Below, piece after piece: positions 45,824-57,169 of a DNA stretch of 64,000 nt (the stretch's first letter is position 1; every line of letters starts with the position of its first letter). The translations under genes were made by a program, and so were the position numbers. Location: positions 16,261,701 through 16,325,700 of the forward strand of contig OZ010792.1 in the NCBI GenBank assembly GCA_963932465.1, read 5' to 3'. The stretch comes from Maratus speciosus (lineage: Eukaryota; Arthropoda; Arachnida; Araneae; Salticidae). The notes under the pieces are model-generated. The model had not been told where the DNA came from and made no database searches. It saw only the letters and a program-made list of their open reading frames with translations.

Positions 45824-46437
45824 AACCATTTGGAAAAAATGGTTATTGTCCTTGCCAGGGTAGGAAATCAAAAGCATATCTGAAGGTTTTTATTGGTTTA
45901 ATCTGCAATTTATTTGTTTTCTGATTGGTCTATACAGTAATATGTATTTCCCTTTACTTTCAACAGAGATGGACAACAGAGTGTTGCCACTATGACAAAA
46001 AAGTAATAAAAACTACAAAAAAATTAATAACTCAGAGACAAATTGAGATACAGCTTTCAAACAAATTGCATTTAAAAGTACATTTTTGTCTCTATACGAC
46101 GATATAAAAAGTAATATTGTGGGATGTTTAGAAGCTTAAGAAATAAATTTCATTTAAAATGGGCCGTCAGATTTCTTGGAAATCTGACGATGGAAAAGCC
46201 TTTTCCCGAACAGCCAATGAAATGCTTGGATAATACTTAAGTTTCAGGTGGATAATATGTACGAGTCGCAGGCGATTTCTGTCGCTTGCAACTTTTACGT
46301 GTAATAACACAATTAATGTTTAATTCATGGCGTACGTAATGTATGATCAACTCCGAGCTATTTTTTATGTCTTAAATTTTAGTCTTTGCTAAAATCATTT
46401 TCCAAATGGTCGTTGTGATTTGTTAAATTGCATTTTT
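45824..46437 (+). repeat. Dispersed repeat A, copy 3, with extra block
   Basis: Matches 583-1132 but holds about 150 bp of unrelated sequence near 46160-46310, beginning with a perfect hairpin GTCAGATTTC-TTG-GAAATCTGAC. Confidence 0.75.
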
Positions 46438-46676
46438 ATTATTATTATTATTTATTTCGGATTATCTGAGTGACAGCATGTTTCACATTCGTTTGTTTCT
46501 GTTGGGCTCATGTTTTAAAATAAAAGCATACACAAAAACTATGTTATATTACGAATTACCAGTAATTGTAGAGAGAATGGTTGCTAGTTTAGCCTCTGTT
46601 TTTATTCAGAAATTTCGAGTTCATACCAGAAAAAATGAATGGTATTTTATTATTTATTTAATAAGAGACAAAATTA

Positions 46677-46710
46677 GCCACTTGCCCCACTTCCCCGTGG
46701 GGCAAGTGGC
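46677..46710. repeat. 14-bp-arm hairpin
   Basis: GCCACTTGCCCCAC-TTCCCC-GTGGGGCAAGTGGC, a perfect inverted repeat. It resembles the GGGG(T/C)AA.TGG ends of the elements at 57.7 kb and may be a collapsed relic of one. Confidence 0.6.
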
Positions 46711-46865
46711 CCCGGGCTCCTCGACCGAATCGTCTAGAACCCAGAACCCTTTAATAATTTAATTTAGCGATTACCTAAAGTAAAAATTCTTCTTTCAAAA
46801 TTTACAGTATGAATTTGAAATTTCGGATTAAAATTGGAGACCAAACCGGCAACCCTAGTAGAGAG

Positions 46866-47390
46866 TTGACCCTTTAGTGCGCATCTTTGCATATATGCAA
46901 AGAACAGTGTTTTGAATTTAATAGATTTGTTTTATTCGTATATACCTAATTCACGCCAGAAAATTAAAATAGTAATATCTGCTTTAATTAATAACAGACA
47001 TTCCGTATATAAATAAAGCGTTCTTAACCATTGATACTTTATGGTGTAACGCCAGATTCTGTGAACTGCGTAATCTCTAGAACGTATTCATCATGGGAAT
47101 TAAAGGGTTCAAGGTTAAGTTTTATAAAATAAATATTTGTATAAATTAAGGTATTTAAAGACACACTTATTAAAATATTTACAAATTTGCAATATTTTAG
47201 TGCAAAACAGCCACACGAAAGAAGTTTTTACTTGTATTGCAGATGTGCAACAGAACAAAAGATTTGACATATTATATGAAAAATGGTATCTCTGATTTTT
47301 TTTCGTTATTTTTACTGTGTAATAAACCTTTCAGAGAATCATATATATTTTTTCCGAAACAAAATAAAAAATCGCGTATTTAAGGGTTAA
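46866..47390 (+). mobile_element. TTAA element, CTTTGCATA/TATGCAAAG palindrome
   Basis: Left TTGA-CCCTTTAGTGCGC (TTAA mutated); right CGCGTATTTAAGGG then TTAA at 47387-47390. Perfect 18-bp palindrome at 46885-46902, 15 bp inside. Confidence 0.75.
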
Positions 47391-47457
47391 AAGTAATAGA
47401 TACAATTATTTTGCTAAAAATGCAATTAAACCCTTAGCAACTTCTTCTTCAAACCTT

Positions 47458-47665
47458 TTAACCCCTTCGGGACGAGTGTCTTTCGCTAAATTTTTAATCT
47501 TTTATCACCAGTTTTTAAAAACAAAAATTTTTGCTTAATTGAATCGGGAAAGTGCTCGGATTTAATAAGGCACAATTTACAATAAAAATTTACTGGTGAG
47601 AATAATCCCTGATTCTGAGCACCTTAAGCGGCACGAATACCGGTCGCTCGTCCCCAAGGGGTTAA
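47458..47665 (+). mobile_element. TTAA element, copy of the 26483 family
   Basis: TTAACCCCTTCGGGACG at 47458; TCCCCAAGGGG then TTAA at 47662-47665. Same length and interior as 26483-26690, but the GGCAC hairpin has decayed. Confidence 0.85.
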
Positions 47666-48059
47666 TGGCTTTAAATTCAGCTTCGTTTCCGATATCTTTA
47701 GTCCTTATACTATCCGTATCCTATATCCGTGTCCGTATATCCGTATAATACTATCAATGATTAATAATTCATTACTATCTGAAACATGCATAGTAATGCT
47801 ATGTTCACTACCTTGCGAACTATGCAATTGACAACATGATAATAGGGATGTTCCATGCGACCAAGCTAAAGACAGATTTAATTGATAGTTAGTAAACATG
47901 CATCTAATGAGGCAGAGTAATAATGCAAGGCAAATAATGATGTAAATAATTTTAATTTGGATTTTTTTATGGTGTGTTATGCAAAGGTGTGGGACACCAT
48001 ATTAGATTTTATGCAGGGATAACTACCAGGTTAACTACGAACCCCGGTATATTAGACAA

Positions 48060-49310
48060 CCCGCTGGTTTCTTTTTGGCTTGTGTTTTAAAATGAAAGCT
48101 AAAACAAAAATAATGTGTTTTTCGAATTACAATTAATTGAATTGAAAGTAAAAGAAAATTTGGGTATTAGATATATAATTAATTTGGTAATAATGAATTT
48201 AAAACTTTAGAAATTCTAACTTTTTATTCAAACCTTTTAAGGAAACAGGACCCTACGTCCGCCATGTTAAATTTACCAAATTTATGTGCCTTTTTCTCAG
48301 AAATGGTGAAAGATACAGGTCAATATTTTTTAGAGTAGTTAGAATAACATGATTTACATATTTTAACAGACCATTTTCTTTCTAAGTGAAACTCAAAATT
48401 ACTAATTAATTATTTATTGAAAGTCATTTTTAAATTAGCATTTTTGGCAAGATTTCACTACCTAAAATAAATAATTCTCAACAAATCATTAAATCCCTGT
48501 CTTAAACTATACAATCTAACATAATATAAGTATTAATAAAAATATGAGTTCTTAAGTTGAATAGATATTGAAAAAAAAAAGGATCATAAACATGAAAAAT
48601 CCAAGTTTTGAGAAAAAGTCAATTAAAGATTTAAATGGTCATTAAGCTGTAAAGTACTCCTAGAAAAGAATGAATAATTTCAACACTTATTTTTTTATAT
48701 ATAAACATGTGTGACACATCGTTGGAAAGATAAATGTTTAAACTATTTAATGATATAAAAAAGTAAAAATCGATATTTTGGTTGAATTTTGTTTAACCGG
48801 TTCCCTTTATTGCTTTCAATCAGGTTTGGTTTCCATCATCTGGATTCCATGTAAAAAATACTATCAGTAACATAATAATTCATTACTACTTGAATCATAC
48901 ATAGTATTGCCATGACCACATGCCTGTGACAATTTGATAATATGAACAAAGCTAACCAACCAATCAAAAAGTAAATTTAATTGATGTATATGAATAATAT
49001 ATCAAATAAAGCAGAGTAATTCAGCAACTGTAAATAATGTTATACAACTGTATATAATAAGTAAAAAGCATTCTGTAAATAATAACGTAAATGACTTTAA
49101 TTTTAGTAATTGTATGGCATGTTATGCAAAACTGTGAGACGCCATACAGGAGATTTCTTTAAATTTAATTAAATTAATTTACTGTAATGCTATCCTTTAT
49201 TAAACTTAAAAAGATCACTAAACCATAATTTAATATAGTAGAATCAGTCAATTACTATTAAATGTAGTATTATTAAACTATAACATTTTTACATAATTAT
49301 TAAACTCACT
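48060..49310. repeat. Duplicated 1-kb unit, copy 6
   Basis: TTGTGTTTTAAAATGAAAGC at the left, then about 600 bp (48240-48820) that may be an insertion, then TTCATTACTACTTGAATCAT and CGCCATACAGGAGATTTC. The minus-strand block is interrupted by an indel and a stop. Confidence 0.65.
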
Positions 49311-49329
49311 GTTGGGTGTACGCTACTTT

Positions 49330-50250
49330 TTACTTTCTTCTATCTTGACAAGAAGAAAGTATTGGTTTCATGAAAATTTTCGAATTCCAGTTTTCGACGG
49401 ATTTACACGTTTCATGGGTCAGAGATTCCAAAAAACATGTTTTTACAAAATGTCTGTCTGTGAGTCTGTCTGTATGTCTGTATGTGACACAAATTTTGTG
49501 GGCGCTCTATCTCAAGAACTAATGCACGGAATTTAATAAAAATTTATATTCAGGTAGTCCCTGATATAGATTGGTGCTGATTAGTTTTTGGTGTAAATCG
49601 CCCTGCGCGCTGCTATGTAGCATTTTGCAGGATTTCCGCAAAAGCTCTATCTCAAGAACTAATGCACGGATTTTTATAAAACTTCAGATTCCGTTAATCC
49701 TTGATATGAATTGGTGCTGGTAACGTTTTGGTGCAAATCTCCCAACAGATGGCGCTGCTATGCTGCATTTTGCAGCATTTACACGATTTTCGTAATAGCT
49801 CAATGTCCAGAACTAATGCACGGATTTTTATCAAGCTTCAGATTCAGTTAGTCCTTGACATGAATTGATGTTTTGTACCTTTTCGTGTAAATCGCTCAAC
49901 AGGTGGCGCTGCTGTGCTGCATTTTTTGTGATTTCCGTAATAGCTCTAGCCCCAGAACTAATGCACCGATTTTCATCAAACTTCAGATTCCGGTATACCT
50001 TAATATGAATTAGCGCTGTTTGTGTTTTGGTGCAAATCGCTCAACAGGTGGCGCTGCTATGCTGCATTTTTCACGATTTCCCCTACCGCTCTGTCTCAAT
50101 ATGTAATGCAGGAATTTTCATCAAACTTCAAATTCAGGTATACTTTGATACGAATTGGTTCTAAATTGATGTAATTTCTTTTACTATTTAAATGATTTAA
50201 TTGACGTGATTTATATAGAAGAAAGTTTTGTGATGGCCACAACATACTAG
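49330..50250 (+). mobile_element. Tandem-repeat element, third copy
   Basis: Same start (ACTTTCTTCTATCTTGAC), GTCTGTCTGTATG run, about six repeats (CTAATGCACGGA near 49519, 49660 and 49814 with diverged ones after) and the same GTGATGGCC..ACTAG end as 13102-14006. It is a single, uninverted copy and so defines both ends. Confidence 0.7.
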
Positions 50251-50891
50251 TTTTTATTCAAATTGTTTGATTGCCAGCATTTTGCCAATAATATAATTCG
50301 CCTTATTTTCGCATTCTTAAATCTGTCATTAAATAAAGCGTATAACTGTATTTTAAAAAAGTGCTGTCAATCAGTCAGTCTAAGTTAAAAAGAAATAGTA
50401 AACTGGCAACACTGATCAAACTGACCTAATTTCATCTTAATGAAATTTAAAGAACTGGTTTTATTTTCTTTAATTATACATAATATTAAATCATAGCTAC
50501 CAAATTCTGGTTAATTTTGTAAAGTCAAATAAACAAACTCCTACCAGAAATTTTATATTATTAAAAATATATTTAATTGATACGAATATGGAGGTTAAAA
50601 CATCAGGTGTTCATAAAAGAATGTCTCTGTTTTGATTTAAGGTCATAAATAAGGAGTAGTTCAAACGGATTTAGATAGGCGCATGCGCGAGTACTGCTTT
50701 GTTATTTACTCAATTTCAGTGCCACACATACAAAAGGGTGTTTTCTGAGCGTGAAGCGTTATTGCTGGGCTGAAGATTTAAAAGCCATTAGAGTCATTCG
50801 ATTTTTCCTTTGGGGCTTTATAAAAGATCTCGTCTACGTTTCGCCGCTACCTAATGATTTTCCAGAGTTAAGACACAGAAGTGAAGAGGCT
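50251..50891. other. No gene; shared element fragment
   Basis: Bases 50285-50410 resemble 27410-27500 (TTCGCCTTATTTT, CTGGCAACACTGAT). The rest is unremarkable. Confidence 0.4.
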
Positions 50892-50900
50892 GTTGCTTCC

Positions 50901-51952
50901 CAAGGTTATTAGACATATAAGGTTGGCTCGTAACTTTTCACCCAATCGGAGAGATCTCGCTCTACTACGTCAGGCTACGTCACAAGAATCCACAATCAGA
51001 ATTCATCCCGTGCTAATAGCGTTATGTACAGTTGAATTGTTATGTAATTTTAAGTGGAAAAAAATATTAATACTTTTTTTACACGTGTAAAGAAATAATA
51101 GACCTTAGTTTTAAAGAAAATTAATAAGTTTTAAAATCTGTACAGTGACACGGAAAAAAAAGAGAAAATACAGTTACAGCTGAACTATAATTGTTATTCT
51201 CTCTCTCACTCTCTCTGTTATTTTGTTATTAATGTATATATTTTTTACTTATCAGTTGTCTATTTCTTATTTTTTTATATATATATTTATTAAATTAGTA
51301 AAATAGTGGGTTGCAACTTGAATTCATTTTATTAAAATGTACGTTTTAATATGGAATTTCTACAGATTAGAAAAACAAAATAATAGTTTCTCAGAATTAC
51401 GTTTATAAAAACTAATAAGTTTAAAAATCCTTTTTAGTTGTAAAAAACATTAAAAATACTTACAACATATGCAATTATTATTCTTTTAAAGCAGATTCGT
51501 AAAGTACAAAGTCAAAAATTAGGAATCCACCGGAACTTGTCGATTGGACTTTTCCGAATTTTGAATCATTTGCATAATTAAAAAAAAAAAATGAAAATTT
51601 TATCCATTTTTACCGGCGAATTATTTACGTATTACAAAGCATTTGAATACTAAAAAGAAAACAATTAATTAATAATTAAAAGAAAATAAATTAAAATAAT
51701 GCTAAAGCAGATATTTTAATTGGGGAATATATCTTTTTTAAAAGGTAAAAAAACTTCATCACAATTATAGATTTTTTTTTATGTAGTTTTTAATGTTTTT
51801 ATGAATTTTGACAAACATTTTTTACATTACTAATAGGAATCTGATTACAATATTCTAATTCAGTATAATAAATGTTTACCTCTTTTCAGTGAAGTTTATT
51901 TTGAAATCATACATCGACTTTTCAATGTTTCGCATTTTTTTAAGCGATTTTA

Positions 51953-51993
<41 letters not shown>

Positions 51994-53791
51994 GTTTCAC
52001 GGCGACTTTTTGACTTTCGTAAAGCTAATTCGATTTCAAAGTTTTAGCCTAATTAATATATGGTAAACTTCTTACCCCATGATTAGTGATTTTTTAGGGA
52101 TTTTCAATGCGATATTTTGCGATTCGGGAAAGCATTCTGGTTGCAATGTTTTAGACAATACATTTAGCTACAATAAATTTTGTTATTTGCGATTTTTAAA
52201 TTTTTAGCCTTTTTCTTCCCCCTCGTGCGGCACTTTTCCCACATCATTAAAAGGAATCCCGTTTTAGACTTTCAGCTTAATATGGTAAATGTTGTTCTCT
52301 TTTTCATAATGTTTATTCGGAATTCGTACAGCGTTTCTTGAAAGTTTCGCGAATTTTTTATGCAGATTTTAGATTTTTGCGGCAATTTTTTGACATTCGT
52401 AAAATGAATTCATTTTCAATCTTTTAGCCCAATATAATACATTTTGTTTTACACATTTTTTGAAATTTGGGAGATTTGCAATGCGATTTTTGGCGTTTCG
52501 AGGCAATTTTTGAGGCATTCGTGAAAGAATTCCAGTTACAATATTGTCCACTATAGTAAATTATGTTCTCTTCAAACTTTAGACGCTTAAAGTTTTTTCC
52601 TTCTTCCTTTCTTCACGTTTCGCGGCGATTTTTTCGCATTAGTAAAAGGAATTCGGTTTTAATCGTTTAGTTCCGTATTATAAATGGCCTCTTTTTAATA
52701 AAGTTTATTCAGAATTCATATAGCGATTTTTAATTTTTTAAGATTCTTTTTTTCGTGTTAGAGATTTTTTTGACATTCGTAAAAGAAATTCGGTTTCAAA
52801 CTTTTAGCTTAATATAATAAATTTTAACCTCTGCGATTTTCGCAGTTTTAGCAGTTGTTTTATGCGATTATTTAGCGGTTTATTTTACGTTTCGCTAAAA
52901 TAAAAACGCCAGTTACGGAAACGTCCAAATTTTGGAGAATTCGGGATTTCGGAAGTCCGAATTTGAGACTTTGTACTGTATATAAAACACATAGTACCTT
53001 CCTACAGGTTCCCCCCCCCCCCAAATATTGGCTGTTTCCAGAGGCTGATACAAAGGAGGAGGGGGGGGGTGTGATAGAGGAGAAATTAGCCTCTCACAAT
53101 AATTATTAACGCAATCAATTTCTTGTTAAACATTTAATATATCAATAATTAAAAATTAATAATATTTACAACATTTCAACTGTTCACATATTATTTACAA
53201 TTATTTAAAGCATTCCATTTTATATAATAAAGAAAATACTACTGAAAAAGGAAACAACTAGTTATTAAAAAGGAAAATAGTTTTTGACTCTCTCTTTTTT
53301 TTTTTTTTTTTTTTTTTGGCTACACAATCCTTATTGCTAAATTTTCATTTTCTTTTTATTGATTTCATCTCTTTTGACTTAGCATTTAAATATTTTACGC
53401 GGATAAAAATTCGTAATTTAGAAAAAGAAGATATTGTCGATATTTAGATTGCATGTTTTTGATATATATTCAACAGGATTTTTTTTTAAATATCTTTCTT
53501 TTCATTGAATGTATCTTCATGAAATGAAATAAAATAATTTTACATAATAAAAATGTTTAGCTGATATTATTGAAGACCACATTCACGTTAAAAGAGAGCT
53601 TTAAATTCAAGTCTTTGTGTATTTGTCTTCAAATCTAAAAAAAATGTTTCGTACGAACAAGCAAAAACAAAGCAAACATGGGTTACCGCAGGGGTTCCTG
53701 GATTCTTGTGACGTATGATCCTACATAGCAACGGCAGTGGGCGGGACGGCGTCCTTAGTGACGAGCCAACCTTATATGTCTAATAACCTTG
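50901..53791. mobile_element. 2.9-kb element with 31-bp ends and 9-bp target duplication
   Basis: Perfect 31-bp terminal inverted repeats starting CAAGGTTATTAGAC (50901-50931 and 53761-53791). The flanking GTTGCTTCC is duplicated exactly (50892-50900 and 53792-53800). TACGTCACAAGAATCCA is also inverted slightly further in. The 9-bp duplication suggests the Mutator superfamily. No transposase; the interior is occupied by another element and AT-rich sequence with long T runs. Confidence 0.88.
51502..52978. mobile_element. Pogo-like element filled with higher-order repeats
   Basis: TA flanks; right end inverse of CAGTACAAAGTCTCAAATTC, left AAGTACAAAGTCAAAAATTA. Inside, a unit of about 130 bp (GCGATTTTTTGACATTCG, TAAAAGGAATTCGGTTTC, AAACTTTTAGCTTAATATA) recurs about seven times. 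Every third unit is more alike, giving a period near 390-400 bp (51895, 52300, 52693). A T run of about 35 lies at 51957-51991. Confidence 0.6.
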
Positions 53792-53810
53792 GTTGCTTCC
53801 TCCATTACTC

Positions 53811-54057
53811 CGGTTGGTTGGTTGGTTGTGTTTATGACGGCCAATTATCAACACGAGGGATATAGGCCCTAAGGGGGGGGGTGCCCTTCGTGGGGGTCTT
53901 TCTAAGGGAACCTAACCCGTATTAACGCTTGGAAATCCAAGGTTCGAAGAAAACCACGAAAACTTCGAACGATTAGGGCGACAGGCGCTATTGGGATCGA
54001 ACCCAGCACTTCCCGTCTACCAGCTTCGAGAGCAGAACCTCTCGGCCACTGGTGGGG
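53811..54057 (-). repeat. tRNA-derived SINE with target duplication
   Basis: CTCCATTACTC flanks it on both sides (53800-53810 and 54058-54068). On the minus strand: A box TGGCCGAGAGGTT, B box GGTTCGATCCC, a tRNA-unrelated body and an (AACC)n tail next to the target duplication. About 247 bp. It inserted directly beside the 2.9-kb element. Confidence 0.88.
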
Positions 54058-54068
54058 CTCCATTACTC

Positions 54069-55511
54069 AGGACTTGTTAACCGAAGTGTAGGAAGAATTA
54101 GACTTTAGGTTGGGCGTGTGCCGTATAACTAAAGGTGCACCTGTTGAACATTTGTAAGAAAAACTAGGCAAGTTTAACTTCTATTTGATATATGATTTGT
54201 TTTAATCCTTCTATATATATAAAAAAAGTTTTCATTTGGAAATGGACCAGTGAAAATCTGCGTAGATCTTCCCGGCAGATCGGCATCCAATTTGAATGCT
54301 TAAGCATGGCCTTTCTTCTTAAATATTAAAAAAACTGTAGCATACAAAAATATGAAAATCGGTAGTATTATAGAGAAATGTTTGATAAACACGCTGATGC
54401 AGACAGTTTTCAAATCCAAGAATTATTTTAAGAGATATTCAATGCCAAAAGTTTTATAGGAGCAAAAACTGTACATATGAATTTAATTATTTTTAGATCA
54501 TTTTATGCGCCAAAATTTCCCAGTGTGCAGATTGCATTTAGTTTTTTAATTTGACTCATTTTTTGAGGTTTTATTTCTATTTTAAATTCAAATTTTCAGC
54601 ATTTCGAGAGATATTTTTTAGATATTTTAGAAAATTGTATTAATTTAAACTGTTGCCAACTGTATAAACAGAGCAAACAATAACGTTTGCTTCAAATTAA
54701 AAATTTATTTTACACGTGATTATTATAAGCTGAAAATATAAAAAGCAGGAACTCATTGAAAATTACGTTATAAAAACTAAAACACGTGAAGTTTAAAAGA
54801 GAAAGAATATTGTAAAATAATACATTCATTAACATGCGTTAGAAGTCTTAAATAGGAGAATTTACGTCACATTACACTTATTACGTAAAATGAACAAAAA
54901 ATAATATTGCAAAACAGTTTAAATTTAAAACTTGCGCGAGACATTTATTTGATATTTTAAGATGATCATAATATTTCATTTCTAACAAAAGTATTTTTAC
55001 GTGAATATTAAAAAGAGAAAGAAAAGTTTGGTGAAAATTACGTCAGATTATAATTGTCAGATTCAAATTATAATTCAATCTTCCGAAATATTTTTAGAGG
55101 TCGATCAAGTTAGCGTGCTATTAGAGTCTGCGGTGTCTGAACGAGGGTTGACGAACGTAGCTCGTAGGGGGCAGAGCGCCCTAGTAGTCTAAATTAAACT
55201 ATGACATTCTTTTAGGGAAATATTTGAATTCCCAAAGGATGCATATTTTGTTAAAACATCCGGAACTTTCTTAGCTAATTGAAATATTTTAATATTGCAG
55301 TTTTATTATACACTGATTACGGTGACATTTGTTTTTAACAAGGCTTTGAACGTTTTCTAAAATCATAAAACAGTTGAGGTGCTTAAACAATTTCATTTTC
55401 TTAAATGCATGAGCATGATTTTTTAAAATTCAGTCTATAATTTCAGAACCTTATTTCTCATAAATAAAAATGCACTGAATTATGAAATTCGGTATCCAAT
55501 TTCCCCTTGAT
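54069..55511. other. AT-rich sequence without a gene
   Basis: A somewhat GC-richer patch near 55081-55190 contains a short open frame with no recognised family. Nothing else seen. Confidence 0.4.
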
Positions 55512-56322
55512 TTAACCCATTTGTGCCGGATTTTTGTTTTCCCAAATTTTTTGGTAAAATCCCTTTAAAATGTTGCAAAATGAACTGGAAAAATACTAAA
55601 AAAAATTAAGCTTAATTATTTTGATAAAATGTACAAGAACTAAATATGAATATTTCTTGTAGCATAATATGCATAATTATATATTTTGCCTATATTTATA
55701 TTTAAAATGTTTTTAAATTATATATTATGTACTATAATTAGTATTTTAATGAACTACAAAAAAAATATATTTATTTCTTTGCAGAGACTAATAACGTTAT
55801 AACTATTATTAATAATAAAATAAGAATAATCGTATTGCAGACTTAATAACAATTTATTTCATAAATAACTTCAAAAGGGGATTGCATAAATAACTGTCTC
55901 CTGAATTTCTGACAAAAATATGTGCCCATTTGTGCCTAGAACCCTATATTTTGTACATTACAAAAATGCATAAAAAATAGGCTTGAGCATTTAATTTCGC
56001 AATTTAAAAAAATACGTATTTCAAAAAAGTCCTCAATCTAAGATTATAACTTGCGATTTTGGGTCCATGATAGAAAAAATACAAATAAACTTACTTTTTA
56101 CATTTCGCCCTCTTGAAAAATTAAAAATCTATAAACACCGAAAAAAGCCTTAATTTAAGCAAATAAATATCCACCTTGTGCTGTCATCTCTCGGTTATAG
56201 ATAAAGACATTTATAAATAATAATTTCATGCAATTTTCATGTTATAAAGAAGAAGAAAATTATACAAATGCATTAAAATTTGAAACGTCCCAAAAATGGG
56301 ACGCTAGGCATAAATGGGTTAA
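55512..56322 (-). mobile_element. TTAA element, CGTCCC/GGGACG palindrome
   Basis: TTAACCCATTTGTGCCGG at 55512; GGCATAAATGGG then TTAA at 56319-56322. The palindrome CGTCCC-AAAAAT-GGGACG (56286-56303) lies 15 bp inside the right end. About 810 bp, noncoding. Confidence 0.85.
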
Positions 56323-56967
56323 CACGTTCACGCCGACGTGCACCACCGGTGGGTCACGCTGGACTGCCCCATCTGGTGGCGTGCATCACCGGTGGGTCAC
56401 GCTTGACTGTCGCATCAGGCGGCGTGCATCACCGGTGGGTCACACTCCACTGTTAAATAGAAGGTATGCACTACAGGTGGGTCACACTCGACTATGCCGT
56501 AGACGGCATGCACTACAGGTGGGTCACAGTTGAATATTCGAAAATTAAATAATAAAAACTATTCAATATTATAAACTTAATACATTCACGACGGAAAACG
56601 AGAATTCTCGTTTTCATTCAAAAAAATATCATTCACTAAGGGCGTGGCTTCTACCTTACAGAAAATGCATTTATATCACGATGTCTATATTTCTCTAGAT
56701 TGTACAACATTTTATATTAAATTCATACATGTGTAGTCAATAAAATCATGTTTAAGTATTTGCTTACTCCTTACGAACTTTCAGACATTCACAATCAACT
56801 CTGCTTGTTATATTCGAGTTCAATTTGATATATATGAGAGGGGCGTGTCATTACATACAGTGTCTGAATAATCGAAAATATCGCGCCGCCAGATGAAGCA
56901 AAACATGCATTCGAGCGCCGTCTCACAGCGAAAAACATGAATATTGGCGCCGGCGTGAACGTGTTAA
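56319..56967 (+). mobile_element. TTAA element(s) with internal 43-bp satellite
   Basis: TTAACACGTTCACGCCGACG at 56319; GCCGGCGTGAACGTG then TTAA at 56964-56967. A second left-type end, TTAATACATTCACGACG at 56577, is followed 13 bp later by a perfect 22-bp palindrome (GAAAACGAGAA/TTCTCGTTTTC). This may therefore be two adjoining elements (56319-56580 and 56577-56967). Confidence 0.75.
56338..56550 (+). repeat. Five tandem units of 42-43 bp
   Basis: Units start at 56338, 56381, 56424, 56466 and 56508. Each has GTGCATCACCGGTGGGTCAC-like sequence including the palindrome CACCGGTG or its variants. The 101-codon open frame spanning it is a by-product of the repeat. Confidence 0.85.
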
Positions 56968-57169
56968 TACCGTAATTTCGGGCGTATCCGCCGCACTCAA
57001 ATAACTAGATTTCCTACCAGAATTTATTTTAAATGAAATGTGACTTGCTTATACTTGGAACTTATTTGACTTCTTTTTTTGAATAAAATCTCCGGTCTGA
57101 AAAAGACTTAACTAAACCGCGGTGGATACGTGGAAAATTACGGTAATAATTGATTGATATAATATAATT

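Larger units (their letters stand above)
46490..48010. repeat. Duplicated 1-kb unit, copy 5, interrupted
   Basis: Left part at 46490-46580 (CATGTTTTAAAATAAAAGCA) and right part at 47666-48010 (GGCTTTAAATTCAGCTTCG, TTCATTACTATCTGAAACAT, GATGTTCCATGCGACCA) separated by TTAA elements. The minus-strand frame (LCITHH..IYIIICLALLLCLI, YQLNLSLAW) stays open here. Confidence 0.65.

Noticed and set aside
56228..56533. 101-codon open frame as a Cys/Thr-rich protein
   Set aside because: It spans the 43-bp satellite inside a TTAA element; repeat period and composition explain it.
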